Shown: positions 19,650-29,692, counted from the stretch's first letter. The stretch is DNA of 64,000 nt from Ruegeria sp. ANG-S4 (GCF_000814005.1 NZ_JWLK01000005.1:620001-684000), one strand, 5' to 3'. A program made the numbers and translations. Notes: generated from the letters alone by a model not told the origin.

Positions 19650-20929
19650 CAGCGTCGGCGTGCCAGCCAATCTTGCAAACGCGATACGATCACGTCGGCC
19701 AATCCGTCATCCTCGATCTCTTCTACCGCTTCGGCCAGGAACGCCAAGGTCAGCATGTCAGTGGCATCATCCGTAGGAACCCCGCGCGAGCGCAAATAAA
19801 ACAACGCTGTTTCGTCAATCGCGCCCGAGGTCGAGCCATGCGAACACGCGACATCGTCTGCGTAGATTTCCAACTCGGGTTTGGCGAGGAACTGACTGTC
19901 GTCATCCAGCAGAAGTGACTGGCTAATCTGATACCCGTCGGTCTTCTGCGCGCCTTCCTTGACCAGAATCTTGCCCTGGAACACACCCGTCGCGCCATTT
20001 CGCAGCACTTTCTTGAACACCTGACGGCTTTCGCAGTTCACGGCATCATGGGTGATGAACACAGTATCGTCATGGTGAAAGTCGCCATCCCCGACGCATG
20101 CACCGGCCACATGAGCAACCGCATCGTCACCGGTCAGTTCGACCACCTGCTCGTTGCGCGTCAGAACGCCGTTTACCGTGAGCGTGAACGATTTATAGAC
20201 CGATTCCTGCCCCATTCGGGTAAACATATGCGTGGCAGCACGGCGCTGATGATCGCGACCTTGCGCCCGGACGTGGTGCAGCGTGCCGCCGTCGGCAATG
20301 TCGATCTCCATGCACTTGTTGAAGCGCGACGCCGCCGGACCGCTTTCCAGAATGGTGACTTCCGCATCGGTTTCAACGCGGACGATATGGTGCAGAATTG
20401 CGTCCGATGTTTCGGACGCGTGCCGATAGTTCAAGCTGATCGGCTTGGTCGGCTTTCCAGTCACATGAATGGCCACGCCGTCCGAGGCAAAGGCGGTATT
20501 CAATGCGGCCAGCGGGCGTTGCACCGGGTCTTGGCCGTTTGCTTCAAGAACGCCGTACAACTCTTTGGCCCAATGGATGTCTTTGCAGCAAATGTCCTCC
20601 AGCCGGTCAATCGTGACGCCCTCCAGCTCCAGATCGTCGGATTCCTCAGGGCTGAAGACACCGTCGATGAACACGATCTTGAGACGATCGAATTCATGGA
20701 ACATCGAAGGCTCATCGGCATTGAAAACTGCCGCTTCCGGCGCCGCGGTCGACACCAGCGTGTCCGGTCGGGTGTATTTCCAGTACTCATCGCGCCGTCC
20801 CGGCAAACCCATTTCGCGCACACGCGCCAGAGCCGCTTCGCGCGCTTTACGGGTGCATCCGGCGTCCGGCATGGTCAGAGCGGCCAACCGCTCTTCGGTT
20901 GCCGTCTGTTTCGCTTGGGGCAATGCCAT
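19649..20929 (-). CDS. sufD: Fe-S assembly scaffold protein SufD
   Basis: A 426-residue SufD, partner of SufB and SufC in the SufBC2D scaffold. The conserved beta-helix region includes GAIDETALFYLRSRGVP and ARIQ-type segments near the C-terminus (ELEIYADDVACSHGSTSG), typical of the SufBD core. It begins one base from the sufC stop, so translation is coupled. Length is normal. Confidence 0.94.
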   Translation of the reverse strand: MALPQAKQTATEERLAALTMPDAGCTRKAREAALARVREMGLPGRRDEYWKYTRPDTLVSTAAPEAAVFNADEPSMFHEFDRLKIVFIDGVFSPEESDDLELEGVTIDRLEDICCKDIHWAKELYGVLEANGQDPVQRPLAALNTAFASDGVAIHVTGKPTKPISLNYRHASETSDAILHHIVRVETDAEVTILESGPAASRFNKCMEIDIADGGTLHHVRAQGRDHQRRAATHMFTRMGQESVYKSFTLTVNGVLTRNEQVVELTGDDAVAHVAGACVGDGDFHHDDTVFITHDAVNCESRQVFKKVLRNGATGVFQGKILVKEGAQKTDGYQISQSLLLDDDSQFLAKPELEIYADDVACSHGSTSGAIDETALFYLRSRGVPTDDATDMLTLAFLAEAVEEIEDDGLADVIVSRLQDWLARRR

Positions 20930-21684
20930 TAGTCCACCTCGGCCAGAATATCTGCGTAACCGTTGTTTTCGACTTCCAGCGCCAGTTCGGGACCGCCGGA
21001 CTTCACGATGCGACCATCGGCCATGATGTGCACAACATCCGGTTTGATGTGATCAAGCAGTCGCTGGTAGTGCGTGATAACCAAAAAGCTGCGCCCTTCT
21101 CCGCGCAGTGCGTTCACGCCTTCGGCGACCAGCTTCATCGCGTCCACGTCCAGACCCGAGTCCGTTTCGTCCAAGATGCACATCTTGGGTTCCAGCATCG
21201 CCATCTGCAAAATTTCATTCCGCTTCTTCTCGCCACCCGAGAAGCCGACATTCACAGGGCGCTTCAACATCTCTGCATCGATCTTGAGCGCCTTGGCGCG
21301 TTCGCGGATGATTTTGAGGAATTCCGCTGCCGAAAGTTCTTCTTCTCCGCGTGCTTTGCGTTGCGCGTTCACCGCAGTCCGCAGAAACGTCATGTTTCCG
21401 ACACCGGGAATTTCGACCGGGTATTGAAAAGCCAGAAAAAGTCCGGCTGCCGCGCGTTCTTCGGGTTCCAGATCCAGAAGATCCTCACCTTCCAACTGCG
21501 CCGAGCCTTCGGTCACTTCATATCCATCCCGGCCTGACAGAACGTAACTCAGGGTCGATTTTCCCGATCCGTTCGGACCCATGATCGCATGAACCTTGCC
21601 AGCCTCAACCGTCAGGTCCACGCCCTTAAGGATTTCCTTCTCTTCTTCCTCAAGTCTGACGTGCAGGTCTTTGATTTCCAGCAT
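20929..21684 (-). CDS. sufC: Fe-S assembly ATPase SufC
   Basis: A 251-residue ABC-type ATPase energising the SufBC2D complex. Walker A is GPNGSGKST, the signature is FSGGEKKRNEIL and Walker B is MCILDETDSGLD; the SGGEKKR form is diagnostic of SufC. The start at 21684 (MLEIKDLHVRLEE) follows AAAGGA. It lies between sufB and sufD. Confidence 0.97.
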   Translation of the reverse strand: MLEIKDLHVRLEEEEKEILKGVDLTVEAGKVHAIMGPNGSGKSTLSYVLSGRDGYEVTEGSAQLEGEDLLDLEPEERAAAGLFLAFQYPVEIPGVGNMTFLRTAVNAQRKARGEEELSAAEFLKIIRERAKALKIDAEMLKRPVNVGFSGGEKKRNEILQMAMLEPKMCILDETDSGLDVDAMKLVAEGVNALRGEGRSFLVITHYQRLLDHIKPDVVHIMADGRIVKSGGPELALEVENNGYADILAEVD

Positions 21685-21756
21685 TTTTTGTCCTTTTGCG
21701 TATCGCAAGGGGCCGTGCGACCCCGATTGTCTCAATGTTCAGATAGAAACCGGGGG

Positions 21757-23277
21757 TCAGCCCACCGAGCCTTCAAGACTGATCGCCACCAACTGCTGCG
21801 CTTCCATGGCAAACTCCATCGGCAGCGCCTGCAGAACGTCCTTGCAGAACCCGTTGACGACCAACGCCACAGCCTCTTCCTCGTCCATGCCGCGCTGGCG
21901 GCAATAGAACAGCTGATCGTCGTCCACCTTGGATGTCGTCGCTTCGTGTTCGACCCGTGACGAGTTGTTGCGCACCTCAATGTAAGGCACTGTATGCGCG
22001 CCACATTTGTCGCCGATCAGAAGACTGTCGCACTGGGTATAGTTGCGCGAATCCTTTGCTTTGGGGTGCATCGACACCAGCCCGCGATAGGTATTTTGCG
22101 CCTTGCCGGCACTGATCCCTTTCGAAACAATCCGCGATTTGGTGTTTTTGCCCAGATGCACCATCTTCGTGCCGGTATCCGCCTGCTGATAGTTGTTGGC
22201 GATCGCGATCGAATAAAACTCACCCTGACTGTCATCGCCACGCAGGATGCAGGAGGGGTATTTCCACGTCACGGCTGACCCTGTCTCAACCTGGGTCCAC
22301 ATCACCTTGGACCGATCGCCCCGACAATCGGCGCGCTTGGTCACGAAGTTATAAATCCCGCCCTTGCCGTTCTCGTCACCGGGGAACCAGTTTTGGACGG
22401 TCGAGTATTTAACCTCGGCGTCTTCTTCGATGATGATTTCGACGACAGCGGCGTGCAGCTGCGCGGTGTCACGCTGCGGTGCTGTGCACCCTTCGAGGTA
22501 AGAGACGTAAGAGCCTTTGTCTGCGATGATCAAAGTACGCTCGAATTGACCGGTGTTCTCTGCGTTGATGCGGAAATAGGTGCTCAATTCCATTGGGCAG
22601 CGAACACCCGGCGGGACGTAAACGAACGAACCGTCCGAGAAGACGGCGGAATTCAGCGTGGCATAGAAGTTGTCGGAAACGGGAACCACAGTGCCCAGGT
22701 ATTTCTTGACCAGCTCGGGATGTTCTTTGATCGCCTCGGAAATCGAGCAGAAGATGACACCGGCTTTCTTCAGCTCTTCCTGAAATGTCGTTCCGACCGA
22801 AACCGAGTCAAAAACGGCGTCGACAGCGACCTTGCGTCCTTCGGCCGGGGCATCCTCGGCCCCTTCGACACCGGCCAGAATCATCTGTTCTTTCAGCGGG
22901 ATACCCAGCTTTTCGTAAGTCGCAAGCAGCTTGGGATCGACCTCATCCAGCGACTTGGGCTTTTCTTCCATCGATTTCGGACGGGCATAATAATACTGAT
23001 CCTGAAAATCGATTTTCGGATAGCTGACCATCGCCCACTGGGGTTCTTCCATCTGTGTCCAGCGCTCGAACGCGGCCAAACGCCATTCGGTCATCCACTC
23101 GGGCTCTTCATTCTTTTCCGAGATCAAACGGACGATATCCGGATTCACACCCTTGGGCGCGTATTCCATCTCGATATCGGTTTCCCAGCCATATTTGTAG
23201 GTACTGACCTCGCGAACCGCATCAACGGTTTCCTGATCGACACCCTCTTTTACCTGGGTCTGGTCCAAAGCGGCCAT
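21757..23277 (-). CDS. sufB: Fe-S assembly scaffold protein SufB
   Basis: A 506-residue SufB, the main cluster-building subunit. The conserved core reads [20 protein letters not shown], then [22 protein letters not shown], and near the end [22 protein letters not shown] with the cluster-related Glu/His cluster. It follows the NifS-like gene by 18 bases and precedes sufC by 72. Confidence 0.97.
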   Translation of the reverse strand: MAALDQTQVKEGVDQETVDAVREVSTYKYGWETDIEMEYAPKGVNPDIVRLISEKNEEPEWMTEWRLAAFERWTQMEEPQWAMVSYPKIDFQDQYYYARPKSMEEKPKSLDEVDPKLLATYEKLGIPLKEQMILAGVEGAEDAPAEGRKVAVDAVFDSVSVGTTFQEELKKAGVIFCSISEAIKEHPELVKKYLGTVVPVSDNFYATLNSAVFSDGSFVYVPPGVRCPMELSTYFRINAENTGQFERTLIIADKGSYVSYLEGCTAPQRDTAQLHAAVVEIIIEEDAEVKYSTVQNWFPGDENGKGGIYNFVTKRADCRGDRSKVMWTQVETGSAVTWKYPSCILRGDDSQGEFYSIAIANNYQQADTGTKMVHLGKNTKSRIVSKGISAGKAQNTYRGLVSMHPKAKDSRNYTQCDSLLIGDKCGAHTVPYIEVRNNSSRVEHEATTSKVDDDQLFYCRQRGMDEEEAVALVVNGFCKDVLQALPMEFAMEAQQLVAISLEGSVG

Positions 23278-23295
23278 GTAACACCCTCCGTCAGA

Positions 23296-24339
23296 TCACG
23301 CGGCACGTGCGCGATGCTTTTTCTCTTTTCCGAGCCACGTTTCGGCGAACCGCAGCACATCTTCTTCTGTCGTCTCCGGCCCCAGCGATACACGGATCGC
23401 ACCGGCTGCCGTCGCTTCATCATATCCCATCGCGGTCAGGACCGCGCTGGCGCGCACCTTGCCACTTGAACACGCCGATCCCGCGCTGATCGCAAAACCG
23501 GCAAGATCCATCTGCATGACCTGAGTCTCGCCTTTCCAACCCGGCGTTGCGAAACACAAGGTGTTTGGCAGGCGTTGCTGATCTTTCCCGACAAAAATAG
23601 TCGCTTCCGATCCAGCCTCAAGGGCGTTTTCTAGAATATTTCTAATTTCTGCAACCTTTTCCCAAACACCATTGGCAAGGTCTTGCGCGGCTGCTTCAGC
23701 TGCAGCCCCGAAACCTGCAATTCCAATGACATTTTCGGTTCCTGAACGGCGCCCCATCTCTTGCCCGCCGCCCTTGATTTGTGCGGCCAACTCGGTGCCG
23801 CGCTGCACAACGACAGCGCCAATGCCCTTGGGCCCGCCAAGCTTATGCGCGGAAACAAGCGCCATTTGTGCGCCCAGCCAATTGAACGCAACGGGCCGCT
23901 TCCCGAAAGCTTGCGTTGCATCCGTCACTGCAAGCCCGGCGGGCAATTGTTGCACAAGCCCGGTTTCGGAATTGGCAAGCTGCAACGTAGACCGGGATGG
24001 ATCAGTCACATCGACTGAACCATCAGCAGCCACCGGCAGAACCTCTTCCGTCCAGGCCCGGACGGCATCATGTTCAATGGCTGCACCCTGCAGATGACGT
24101 CCGCCCAAGGCCAACGCCGCACCTTCGGTCGCGCCAGAAGTAAAGATGATGTCTGCGCCATCCGCGCCAAAGGCCGTTGCAACCTGCGCCCGTGCCTTTT
24201 CGACAAGCGCCTTGGCGGCACGCCCTTCCGCATGGACGGACGACGGGTTTCCACATAGTTCCATCGCCGCAATCATCGCCGCGCGGGCCTCGGGCCTCAG
24301 CGGTGTTGTGGCGTTGTGATCAAGATAAACACGTGTCAT
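23296..24339 (-). CDS. Cysteine desulfurase, NifS/IscS type
   Basis: A 347-residue class V aminotransferase-fold enzyme. MTRVYLDHNATTPLRPEARA is the classic IscS/NifS opening, the PLP lysine sits in VSAHKLGGPKGIG, and the sulfur-accepting Cys is in SAGSACSSGKVRAS. This is a type I desulfurase distinct from SufS at the far end of the operon, so the cluster encodes two sulfur donors. Shorter than E. coli IscS (404) but within the range of alphaproteobacterial homologues. Confidence 0.92.
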   Translation of the reverse strand: MTRVYLDHNATTPLRPEARAAMIAAMELCGNPSSVHAEGRAAKALVEKARAQVATAFGADGADIIFTSGATEGAALALGGRHLQGAAIEHDAVRAWTEEVLPVAADGSVDVTDPSRSTLQLANSETGLVQQLPAGLAVTDATQAFGKRPVAFNWLGAQMALVSAHKLGGPKGIGAVVVQRGTELAAQIKGGGQEMGRRSGTENVIGIAGFGAAAEAAAQDLANGVWEKVAEIRNILENALEAGSEATIFVGKDQQRLPNTLCFATPGWKGETQVMQMDLAGFAISAGSACSSGKVRASAVLTAMGYDEATAAGAIRVSLGPETTEEDVLRFAETWLGKEKKHRARAA

Positions 24340-24399
24340 GGATTCATCTTTGTCGGCAAACAGCTCTCGATTGCAGAGATGTCGGGTTTCTTCAACGGA

Positions 24400-24858
24400 T
24401 CACTCGTCAACTACGGCAAACAGGCTCGGCACGGCCGGGCAAGGGGCAAGGTCATTACGGATCACGTCAGACAATCTTGTCTGATGCAGGAACACATAAA
24501 CGTGGGCGCTTAGGCTTTCCCACAATCGATTCGTCAGGGACTGGGCCCGGCTGCCCGACGACCCGCCCGATGCCCCGGCCCCTTTGTGCATTGCGTCTAC
24601 AGTTTCATCAACGGCGGACAAAATTTCGACAACACGAATATCCGACGCCGGACGTGCCAGTCTGTATCCACCACCCGGACCGCGCACAGAAGACACCAAT
24701 TCAGCCCGCCGCAGCTTGACAAACAGCTGTTCCAGATAGGGCAATGATATGTCCTGCCGGTCCGAGATTTCACCCAATGTCACAAGCTTGTCTGACGGTT
24801 GGAGCGCGATATCCGCAAGGGCGACCATTGCGTAACGGCCTTTGGTCGACAGCTTCAT
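24400..24858 (-). CDS. iscR: Rrf2-family regulator IscR, single-cysteine type
   Basis: A 152-residue Rrf2 winged-helix repressor heading the suf operon. The DNA-binding part is normal (KGRYAMVALADIA; ISLPYLEQLFVKLRRAELV; VRGPGGGYRLAR). In E. coli IscR three cysteines (92, 98, 104) bind the cluster; here that segment reads DAMHKGAGASGGSSGSRAQS with no Cys. The only Cys in the protein is C140 (LAPCPAVP). Rhodobacter sphaeroides IscR is known to be an atypical Fe-S regulator with one conserved Cys, and this sequence fits that class. Confidence 0.9.
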   Translation of the reverse strand: MKLSTKGRYAMVALADIALQPSDKLVTLGEISDRQDISLPYLEQLFVKLRRAELVSSVRGPGGGYRLARPASDIRVVEILSAVDETVDAMHKGAGASGGSSGSRAQSLTNRLWESLSAHVYVFLHQTRLSDVIRNDLAPCPAVPSLFAVVDE

Positions 24859-24954
24859 TTCATCCCCTCACGGCAAGAACGGTGCGAAAACATTGACGCC
24901 GCCGCAGCCAGTGCGTATCTCCGACTGACAGCGCAACACGCGAAAGCGTCGTAA

Positions 24955-24969
24955 TTAGAACCGTTCTAA
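24955..24969. promoter_or_regulatory. Perfect palindrome between iscR and a divergent hydrolase gene
   Basis: TTAGAACCGTTCTAA is a perfect 7-1-7 inverted repeat about 97 bases before iscR and 67 before the divergent gene. Position makes it a candidate operator for IscR (or another iron regulator) at the suf promoter. Confidence 0.6.
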
Positions 24970-25035
24970 GGTGGCCAGGGTTAGCAGTCAAGTGTATCCG
25001 GGCGCCAACGAGAAAAAGACAGGACCAAAGCCCAT

Positions 25036-25689
25036 ATGCCCGAGGTGATTTTTCCCGGACCCGAAGGCCGCCTGGAAGGCCGCTACCACCCGCAAAAGGA
25101 AAAAGACGCACCGATCGCCATCGTTCTGCATCCGCACCCACAATTTGGCGGGACCATGAACAACAAGGTGGTCTATAACCTGCATTATGCGTTTTACAAC
25201 ATGGGCTTTACCGTGTTGCGGTTCAACTTTCGCGGTGTCGGACGCAGTCAGGGCGAATACGATCAGGGCGTCGGTGAACTAAGCGATGCGGCCTCGGCGT
25301 TGGATTATCTTCAATCGATGAACAACAACTCGAAACACTGCTGGGTTGCGGGCTTTTCCTTCGGCGCGTGGATCGGGATGCAATTGCTGATGCGCCGCCC
25401 CGAAATCACAGGCTTTATCAGTGTTTCACCGCCCGCAAACATGTATGACTTTTCGTTCCTGGCGCCCTGCCCGTCATCCGGCCTGATCATCAACGGATCA
25501 GCCGACCGCGTCGCACCGCCTGCGGACACCACTACGTTGGTCAGCAAACTGCATGAACAAAAAGGCATCACAATCACGCATAACGAAGTCGAAGGCGCGG
25601 ATCACTTCTTCCAGGATCGCCATATGGACACGTTGATGACTGATGTGACCGGCTACGTTAAACGCCGCCTGACCGAGACGACACGATAA
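25036..25689 (+). CDS. Alpha/beta hydrolase (COG2945 type)
   Basis: A 217-residue cytosolic hydrolase. The nucleophile elbow is GFSFG with S108, the acid region follows INGSADRVAPP, and the catalytic His is in GADHFFQ. The oxyanion-hole segment is LHPHPQFGGTMNNKVV, typical of COG2945 proteins. Substrate unknown. It is divergent from iscR with a palindrome between them, and overlaps the next small gene as TAATG. Confidence 0.82.
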   Translation: MPEVIFPGPEGRLEGRYHPQKEKDAPIAIVLHPHPQFGGTMNNKVVYNLHYAFYNMGFTVLRFNFRGVGRSQGEYDQGVGELSDAASALDYLQSMNNNSKHCWVAGFSFGAWIGMQLLMRRPEITGFISVSPPANMYDFSFLAPCPSSGLIINGSADRVAPPADTTTLVSKLHEQKGITITHNEVEGADHFFQDRHMDTLMTDVTGYVKRRLTETTR

Positions 25690-25934
25690 TGTCTGACACC
25701 ATTACCACCCTTGCCGCCAAACTGGCCGAAGACACGATGAAGGTAATGGACGAGACCGGCGAAGATCGTTTCTTTGTCGAAGTCGGTGAAGTTCTGGGTG
25801 CGGCGTCCCAGTCGTTGGAAGAGGCGTTCCTGACCGAAATCCGCGTGCGTTTGGCGGAACGCAAAGCCCGCCAGTTTGTCGTAGAACGGTTGACCAAGCA
25901 CAGATCGCGACTGAAAGCGATCGAAAAGCAGTAG
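25689..25934 (+). CDS. Small conserved-looking hypothetical protein
   Basis: An 81-residue, highly charged, probably all-helical protein without signal peptide or membrane segment. Not recognised. It starts on the last base of the hydrolase stop codon (TAATG) and is followed directly by a strong terminator, so it is the second gene of a two-gene operon. Codon use matches the neighbouring hydrolase, supporting a real gene. Confidence 0.7.
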   Translation: MSDTITTLAAKLAEDTMKVMDETGEDRFFVEVGEVLGAASQSLEEAFLTEIRVRLAERKARQFVVERLTKHRSRLKAIEKQ

Positions 25935-25937
25935 ACC

Positions 25938-25969
25938 AAAAAAAAGGAGCTTTTGAGCTCCTTTTTTTC
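25938..25969 (+). terminator. Strong intrinsic terminator (bidirectional)
   Basis: AAAAAAA-GGAGCT-TTTG-AGCTCC-TTTTTTT: a 6-bp GC stem extended by A/T pairs, U-tract on both strands. Ends the hydrolase operon and could also stop leftward transcripts. Confidence 0.9.
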
Positions 25970-25989
25970 TGTCTCGGTAGAACTGGCGC

Positions 25990-26121
25990 TTAAACCGAGA
26001 TACCAAATAACCGTTCAACATTTTTGGCTGCATCTATGTCGACGGACCCCCCGTCTGCAAGCCACCCAAGCGCCACGATCAACACCGAAACACCAATGAC
26101 AGATTTTGCAAAAATCGTCAT
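25990..26121 (-). CDS. Possible 43-residue membrane peptide
   Basis: A short frame starting at 26121 encodes MTIFAKSVIGVSVLIVALGW, one predicted membrane helix, then a polar tail ADGGSVDIDAAKNVERLFG. A weak TTGGGA precedes the start. An N-terminal extension to 26181 is possible. Not recognised and could be chance. Confidence 0.3.
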   Translation of the reverse strand: MTIFAKSVIGVSVLIVALGWLADGGSVDIDAAKNVERLFGISV

Positions 26122-26309
26122 TTTCCCAAACTCAAATAAATGAATTAACGCAATAATTGTTGTTGGTAGCACGGCCGCCAACGTTAAGCATAGTAGGGAT
26201 TACCTGACCTTGGTGAATTCAAGGTGAACAATTGCACGAATGAAATGCCTTGCCGGATTGCTTTGTCGCGTGTTCAAACGAGGCAAACCCCAGCATCAGG
26301 AATTTCGCC

Positions 26310-26645
26310 GTGCCCCATGTATATCTGATCCTGCTATTGGCCGTCGCGGCAGAGACCATCGGAACCACCGCCCTACAAGCCAGCCAGCAATTCACGCGGT
26401 TCTGGCCGTCGGTTTTGGTGATCGTGGCTTATGGATTGGCATTTTATCTGTTGGGGCTGACGCTCAAAGTGATGCCTGTGGGCGTTGTCTACGCCATATG
26501 GTCCGGGCTTGGGATTGCGCTGATTGCCCTGATTGGGTTTGTGGTTTTTGGTCAGCGGCTGGACTGGCCCGCAATCCTTGGCCTGGCAATGATTCTAGGC
26601 GGTATTCTGGTCATCCATCTGTTTTCCGCAACGACGGGGCACTAA
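26310..26645 (+). CDS. SMR-family multidrug efflux protein (EmrE-like)
   Basis: A 111-residue four-helix proton/drug antiporter. The essential membrane Glu is in helix 1 (VAAETIGTTALQ, matching AEVIGTT of EmrE), and VVYAIWSGLGIALIALIGF with LDWPAILGLAMILGGILVI match helices 3 and 4. The start is GTG at 26310 after CAGGAA; there is no in-frame ATG close by, and an earlier start would add a polar leader unlike the family. Likely exports quaternary cations; substrate unknown. Confidence 0.85.
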   Translation: MPHVYLILLLAVAAETIGTTALQASQQFTRFWPSVLVIVAYGLAFYLLGLTLKVMPVGVVYAIWSGLGIALIALIGFVVFGQRLDWPAILGLAMILGGILVIHLFSATTGH

Positions 26646-26721
26646 TCGCCGGTTTGGGCTGGTATCTTTGCGTGGCCCGCGTTATGCGCCGGGCCAACTT
26701 CCGTTCAAAGGCTGACCTCTC

Positions 26722-28539
26722 ATGGACCTGCGCAACATCGCAATCATTGCTCACGTGGACCACGGCAAAACGACCCTGGTTGACGAACTGCTCAAACAAT
26801 CCGGCGCGTTTCGGGAAAACCAGACCGTGGCCGAACGTGCCATGGACAGCAACGATCTTGAGCGGGAACGCGGGATCACGATTCTTGCCAAGGCTACAAG
26901 CGTCGAATGGAAAGGCACCCGGATCAACATTGTCGACACACCCGGCCACGCGGACTTTGGCGGCGAGGTTGAACGGATTCTCAGCATGGTTGACGGTGTC
27001 GTGCTTCTGGTGGACGCAGCCGAGGGTCCGATGCCGCAGACCAAATTCGTGACATCCAAGGCGCTGGCGCTGGGTCTTCGTCCCATCGTCGTTTTGAACA
27101 AGGTGGACAAACCGGATGCCGAGCCGGACCGGGCTTTGGATGAGTGTTTTGATCTTTTTGCCAATCTAGGCGCCGATGATGATCAGTTGGACTTCCCCGC
27201 GATGTACGCGTCGGGCCGCTCTGGCTGGGCCGACATGGAACTGGACGGGCCACGTACTGATCTTACCGCATTGTTCGACCTGATCGTCGATCACGTCCCG
27301 GCCCCCAAACAGGCCGAACGCAAGGACGAACCCTTCCGCATGTTGGCAACGACTTTGGGCAGTGATCCGTTCATTGGCCGCATTCTCACCGGCCGCGTGG
27401 ACAGCGGTACCTTGAAAGCCGGCGACAGTGTCAAGGCGCTGTCCCGTGATGGAACTTTGATCGAGAATTTCCGCGCCTCAAAAATTCTTGCTTTCCGGGG
27501 TCTGGCGCAACAGCCAATCGACGTGGCCGAAGCGGGTGACATCGTCACCATTGCGGGCATGAGCAAAGCCACTGTGGCGGATTCGCTGGTCGCCCCTCAG
27601 GTAGACGAGGCTCTGCCGGCGCAGCCGATCGATCCGCCAACAATTACTGTCACGTTCGGAATCAATGACTCACCGCTCGCAGGGCGCGACGGAAAAAAAG
27701 TGCAATCTCGGGTCATTCGCGATCGCCTGATGAAAGAGGCCGAGTCCAACGTGGCGATCCGCATCACCGATACACCCGGTGGCGAAGCCTTCGAAGTCGC
27801 GGGTCGTGGCGAATTGCAGATGGGCGTGCTGATCGAAAACATGCGGCGCGAAGGGTTTGAGCTGAGCATTTCGCGCCCGCAGGTTTTGTTTCGCGACGAA
27901 AACGGCCAACGGATGGAGCCGGTCGAGGAAGTCACAATTGATGTCGATGATGAATTCTCGGGCGCGGTGATCGAAAAGGTCACAGGTGCACGCAAGGGCG
28001 AATTGGTCGAAATGCGTCCGGCCGGGGTTGGAAAAACCCGAATTATTGCTCATGTCCCGTCGCGCGGATTGATCGGGTATCATGGCGAGTTCCTTACTGA
28101 TACCCGCGGCACTGGTGTTTTGAACCGTGTGTTCCACGGATGGGCCGCCCACAAAGGACCGATCCCGGGACGTCGCGCCGGTGTTCTGATTTCGATGGAG
28201 AAAGGCCAGGCCGTGGCCTATGCCCTTTGGAACCTGGAAGAGCGCGGCCGGATGTTTGTCGGGCCCCAGGCGGAAGTCTATCAGGGGATGGTTATCGGCG
28301 AACACTCTCGCGATAACGATCTGGAAGTGAACCCGTTAAAGGGCAAGAAGCTGACAAATGTCCGCGCAAGCGGATCGGACGATGCGGTGCGGCTGACGCC
28401 GCATGTCCAATTTTCGTTGGAAGAGGCGATAGCTTATATCGACGATGACGAATTGGTGGAGGTTACCCCGAATGCAATCCGCTTGCGGAAACGGTTCCTG
28501 GACCCCCATGAACGCAAGCGCATGGCAAAATCCGCTTAA
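26722..28539 (+). CDS. typA: Ribosome-associated GTPase TypA/BipA
   Basis: A 605-residue translational GTPase acting on the ribosome. G1 is [11 protein letters not shown]3 is [11 protein letters not shown], and G4 is VLNKVDKP. The TypA-specific C-terminal region is present ([20 protein letters not shown]). Full length. An intrinsic terminator lies about 75 bases after the stop. Confidence 0.97.
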   Translation: MDLRNIAIIAHVDHGKTTLVDELLKQSGAFRENQTVAERAMDSNDLERERGITILAKATSVEWKGTRINIVDTPGHADFGGEVERILSMVDGVVLLVDAAEGPMPQTKFVTSKALALGLRPIVVLNKVDKPDAEPDRALDECFDLFANLGADDDQLDFPAMYASGRSGWADMELDGPRTDLTALFDLIVDHVPAPKQAERKDEPFRMLATTLGSDPFIGRILTGRVDSGTLKAGDSVKALSRDGTLIENFRASKILAFRGLAQQPIDVAEAGDIVTIAGMSKATVADSLVAPQVDEALPAQPIDPPTITVTFGINDSPLAGRDGKKVQSRVIRDRLMKEAESNVAIRITDTPGGEAFEVAGRGELQMGVLIENMRREGFELSISRPQVLFRDENGQRMEPVEEVTIDVDDEFSGAVIEKVTGARKGELVEMRPAGVGKTRIIAHVPSRGLIGYHGEFLTDTRGTGVLNRVFHGWAAHKGPIPGRRAGVLISMEKGQAVAYALWNLEERGRMFVGPQAEVYQGMVIGEHSRDNDLEVNPLKGKKLTNVRASGSDDAVRLTPHVQFSLEEAIAYIDDDELVEVTPNAIRLRKRFLDPHERKRMAKSA

Positions 28540-28612
28540 AACTGTTGCCACAGCGAGAACAATGCCATGTTTGTGACATTTTTGCTCGCCTAAGAAAAAT
28601 TCGCACAAACGC

Positions 28613-28637
28613 AAAACCCGGCCTCGAGCCGGGTTTT
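28613..28637 (+). terminator. Intrinsic terminator after typA
   Basis: AAAACCCGGC-CTCGA-GCCGGGTTTT followed by a T-rich stretch (CTATTTGTTTTTG): strong GC stem about 75 bases past typA. Confidence 0.88.
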
Positions 28638-28825
28638 CTATTTGTTTTTGCAAGATAATCAACTTTGAAGGGAGTAAATTTTAAGTCGATCACCTTTGGC
28701 CATTCTTGTAATTCCGGCCGCAGAAAGGTGTATTTATGACCAAACTGTGACGTTGTTCACTGCCAACTAGAATCACAGGGTCTATAAACGGACCGAGTTA
28801 GTAAAGAGTTCCAAGGAGTAGCGCG

Positions 28826-29692
28826 ATGCGCATCAAATCTAGTATCTTATCCGCAGTTTTTGTTTCGGCGACCCTGCCATTCATCAGTGCAACACCTGCA
28901 AGCGCGATGTGCACCGTCGCAACAGCAAAACAATCTGTATCGGCAAACACCCTCTGCGCCTGTGACGTCGTCAGCTCGCGCATGCTGAAGTACATTCAGC
29001 GTCGCGCAGACTTTGAAAGCATTCTGGAACAGACGTTGATCGAGTGCCCGGCCTTCGCAGCCGTCCTGACAGACATTCCAACGGCATCGATCGGTGTGAA
29101 CGCTCAACGCTCTGGCGATGGCCCGTCCGATGAACGTTCCGAAGGCGACAATAACCCAGGCGGAGACGATACGCCGGACACCAACGATCCGGATGATGAC
29201 GATACGCCGGACACCAACGATCCGGATGATGACGATACACCGCGCGATAATGATCCGAAGAACGACGACCCAAAGGACGACGATCCGAAGGACGACAACC
29301 CGAAGGACGCTAAAGAAGAGCGCAAAAAAGCTAAAGAGAATCGCTCCAAAGCTAAGAAAGAGCGGGAAATTGCAAAGAAGTTCCGCGAAGACGCCAAAAG
29401 AAATAGGAATGGAGCCAAAGAGCTTCGGCAAACGGCTAAAGATCTTTTTGAAGACGCCAAAAAAAGGCAGAAAGCTGGCGACAAAAAAGGTGCAAAACTT
29501 GCGAGGGAAAAAGCACGGAAAATCGCTGAAGATGCGAAGGCACATCGCGCTTGGGCCAAACAGTCTCGAGCAGGCGCTCAAAGTGCAACTGCTGCTGCCA
29601 AGAAATACCGCGCTGCAGCTCAGGAGCATAGAGAAGCCGCGAAGGAATCTCGAGACCGCTCGAGAGAGGATCGCATCGCGGACAACCGCTGA
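28826..29692 (+). CDS. Secreted low-complexity protein: acidic Asp-Pro repeats then Lys/Ala-rich helix
   Basis: A 288-residue exported protein, not recognised. Residues 1-27 form a signal peptide with likely cleavage at ASA. Residues 28-90 are a small domain with C29, C44, C46 and C74, which could pair as disulfides. Residues 100-160 are acidic repeats (DDTPDTNDPDD units, then DDPKD units). Residues 160-288 are almost entirely Lys, Ala, Glu, Arg with regular A-K spacing (KAKENRSKAKKEREIAKKFR) and should be a long charged helix. The start at 28826 follows AAGGAG. A bidirectional hairpin separates it from the convergent transglutaminase-like gene. Confidence 0.75.
   Translation: MRIKSSILSAVFVSATLPFISATPASAMCTVATAKQSVSANTLCACDVVSSRMLKYIQRRADFESILEQTLIECPAFAAVLTDIPTASIGVNAQRSGDGPSDERSEGDNNPGGDDTPDTNDPDDDDTPDTNDPDDDDTPRDNDPKNDDPKDDDPKDDNPKDAKEERKKAKENRSKAKKEREIAKKFREDAKRNRNGAKELRQTAKDLFEDAKKRQKAGDKKGAKLAREKARKIAEDAKAHRAWAKQSRAGAQSATAAAKKYRAAAQEHREAAKESRDRSREDRIADNR
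29168..29266 (+). repeat. Tandem 33-bp coding repeat
   Basis: Two identical 33-base copies (29168-29200, 29201-29233) encoding DTPDTNDPDDD, followed by a diverged third copy (29234-29266) and then shorter 15-base DPKDD units. Exact identity of the first two suggests recent slippage or unequal crossing over. Confidence 0.92.

Noticed and set aside
20048..20932. Long plus-strand open frame (294 codons) opposite sufD
   Set aside because: It mirrors a clear SufD; high-GC antisense frames of this kind are common, and it shows no protein-family features.
29168..29300. Regularly spaced repeats as a possible CRISPR
   Set aside because: Units are contiguous, without spacers, in frame and encode an acidic peptide.
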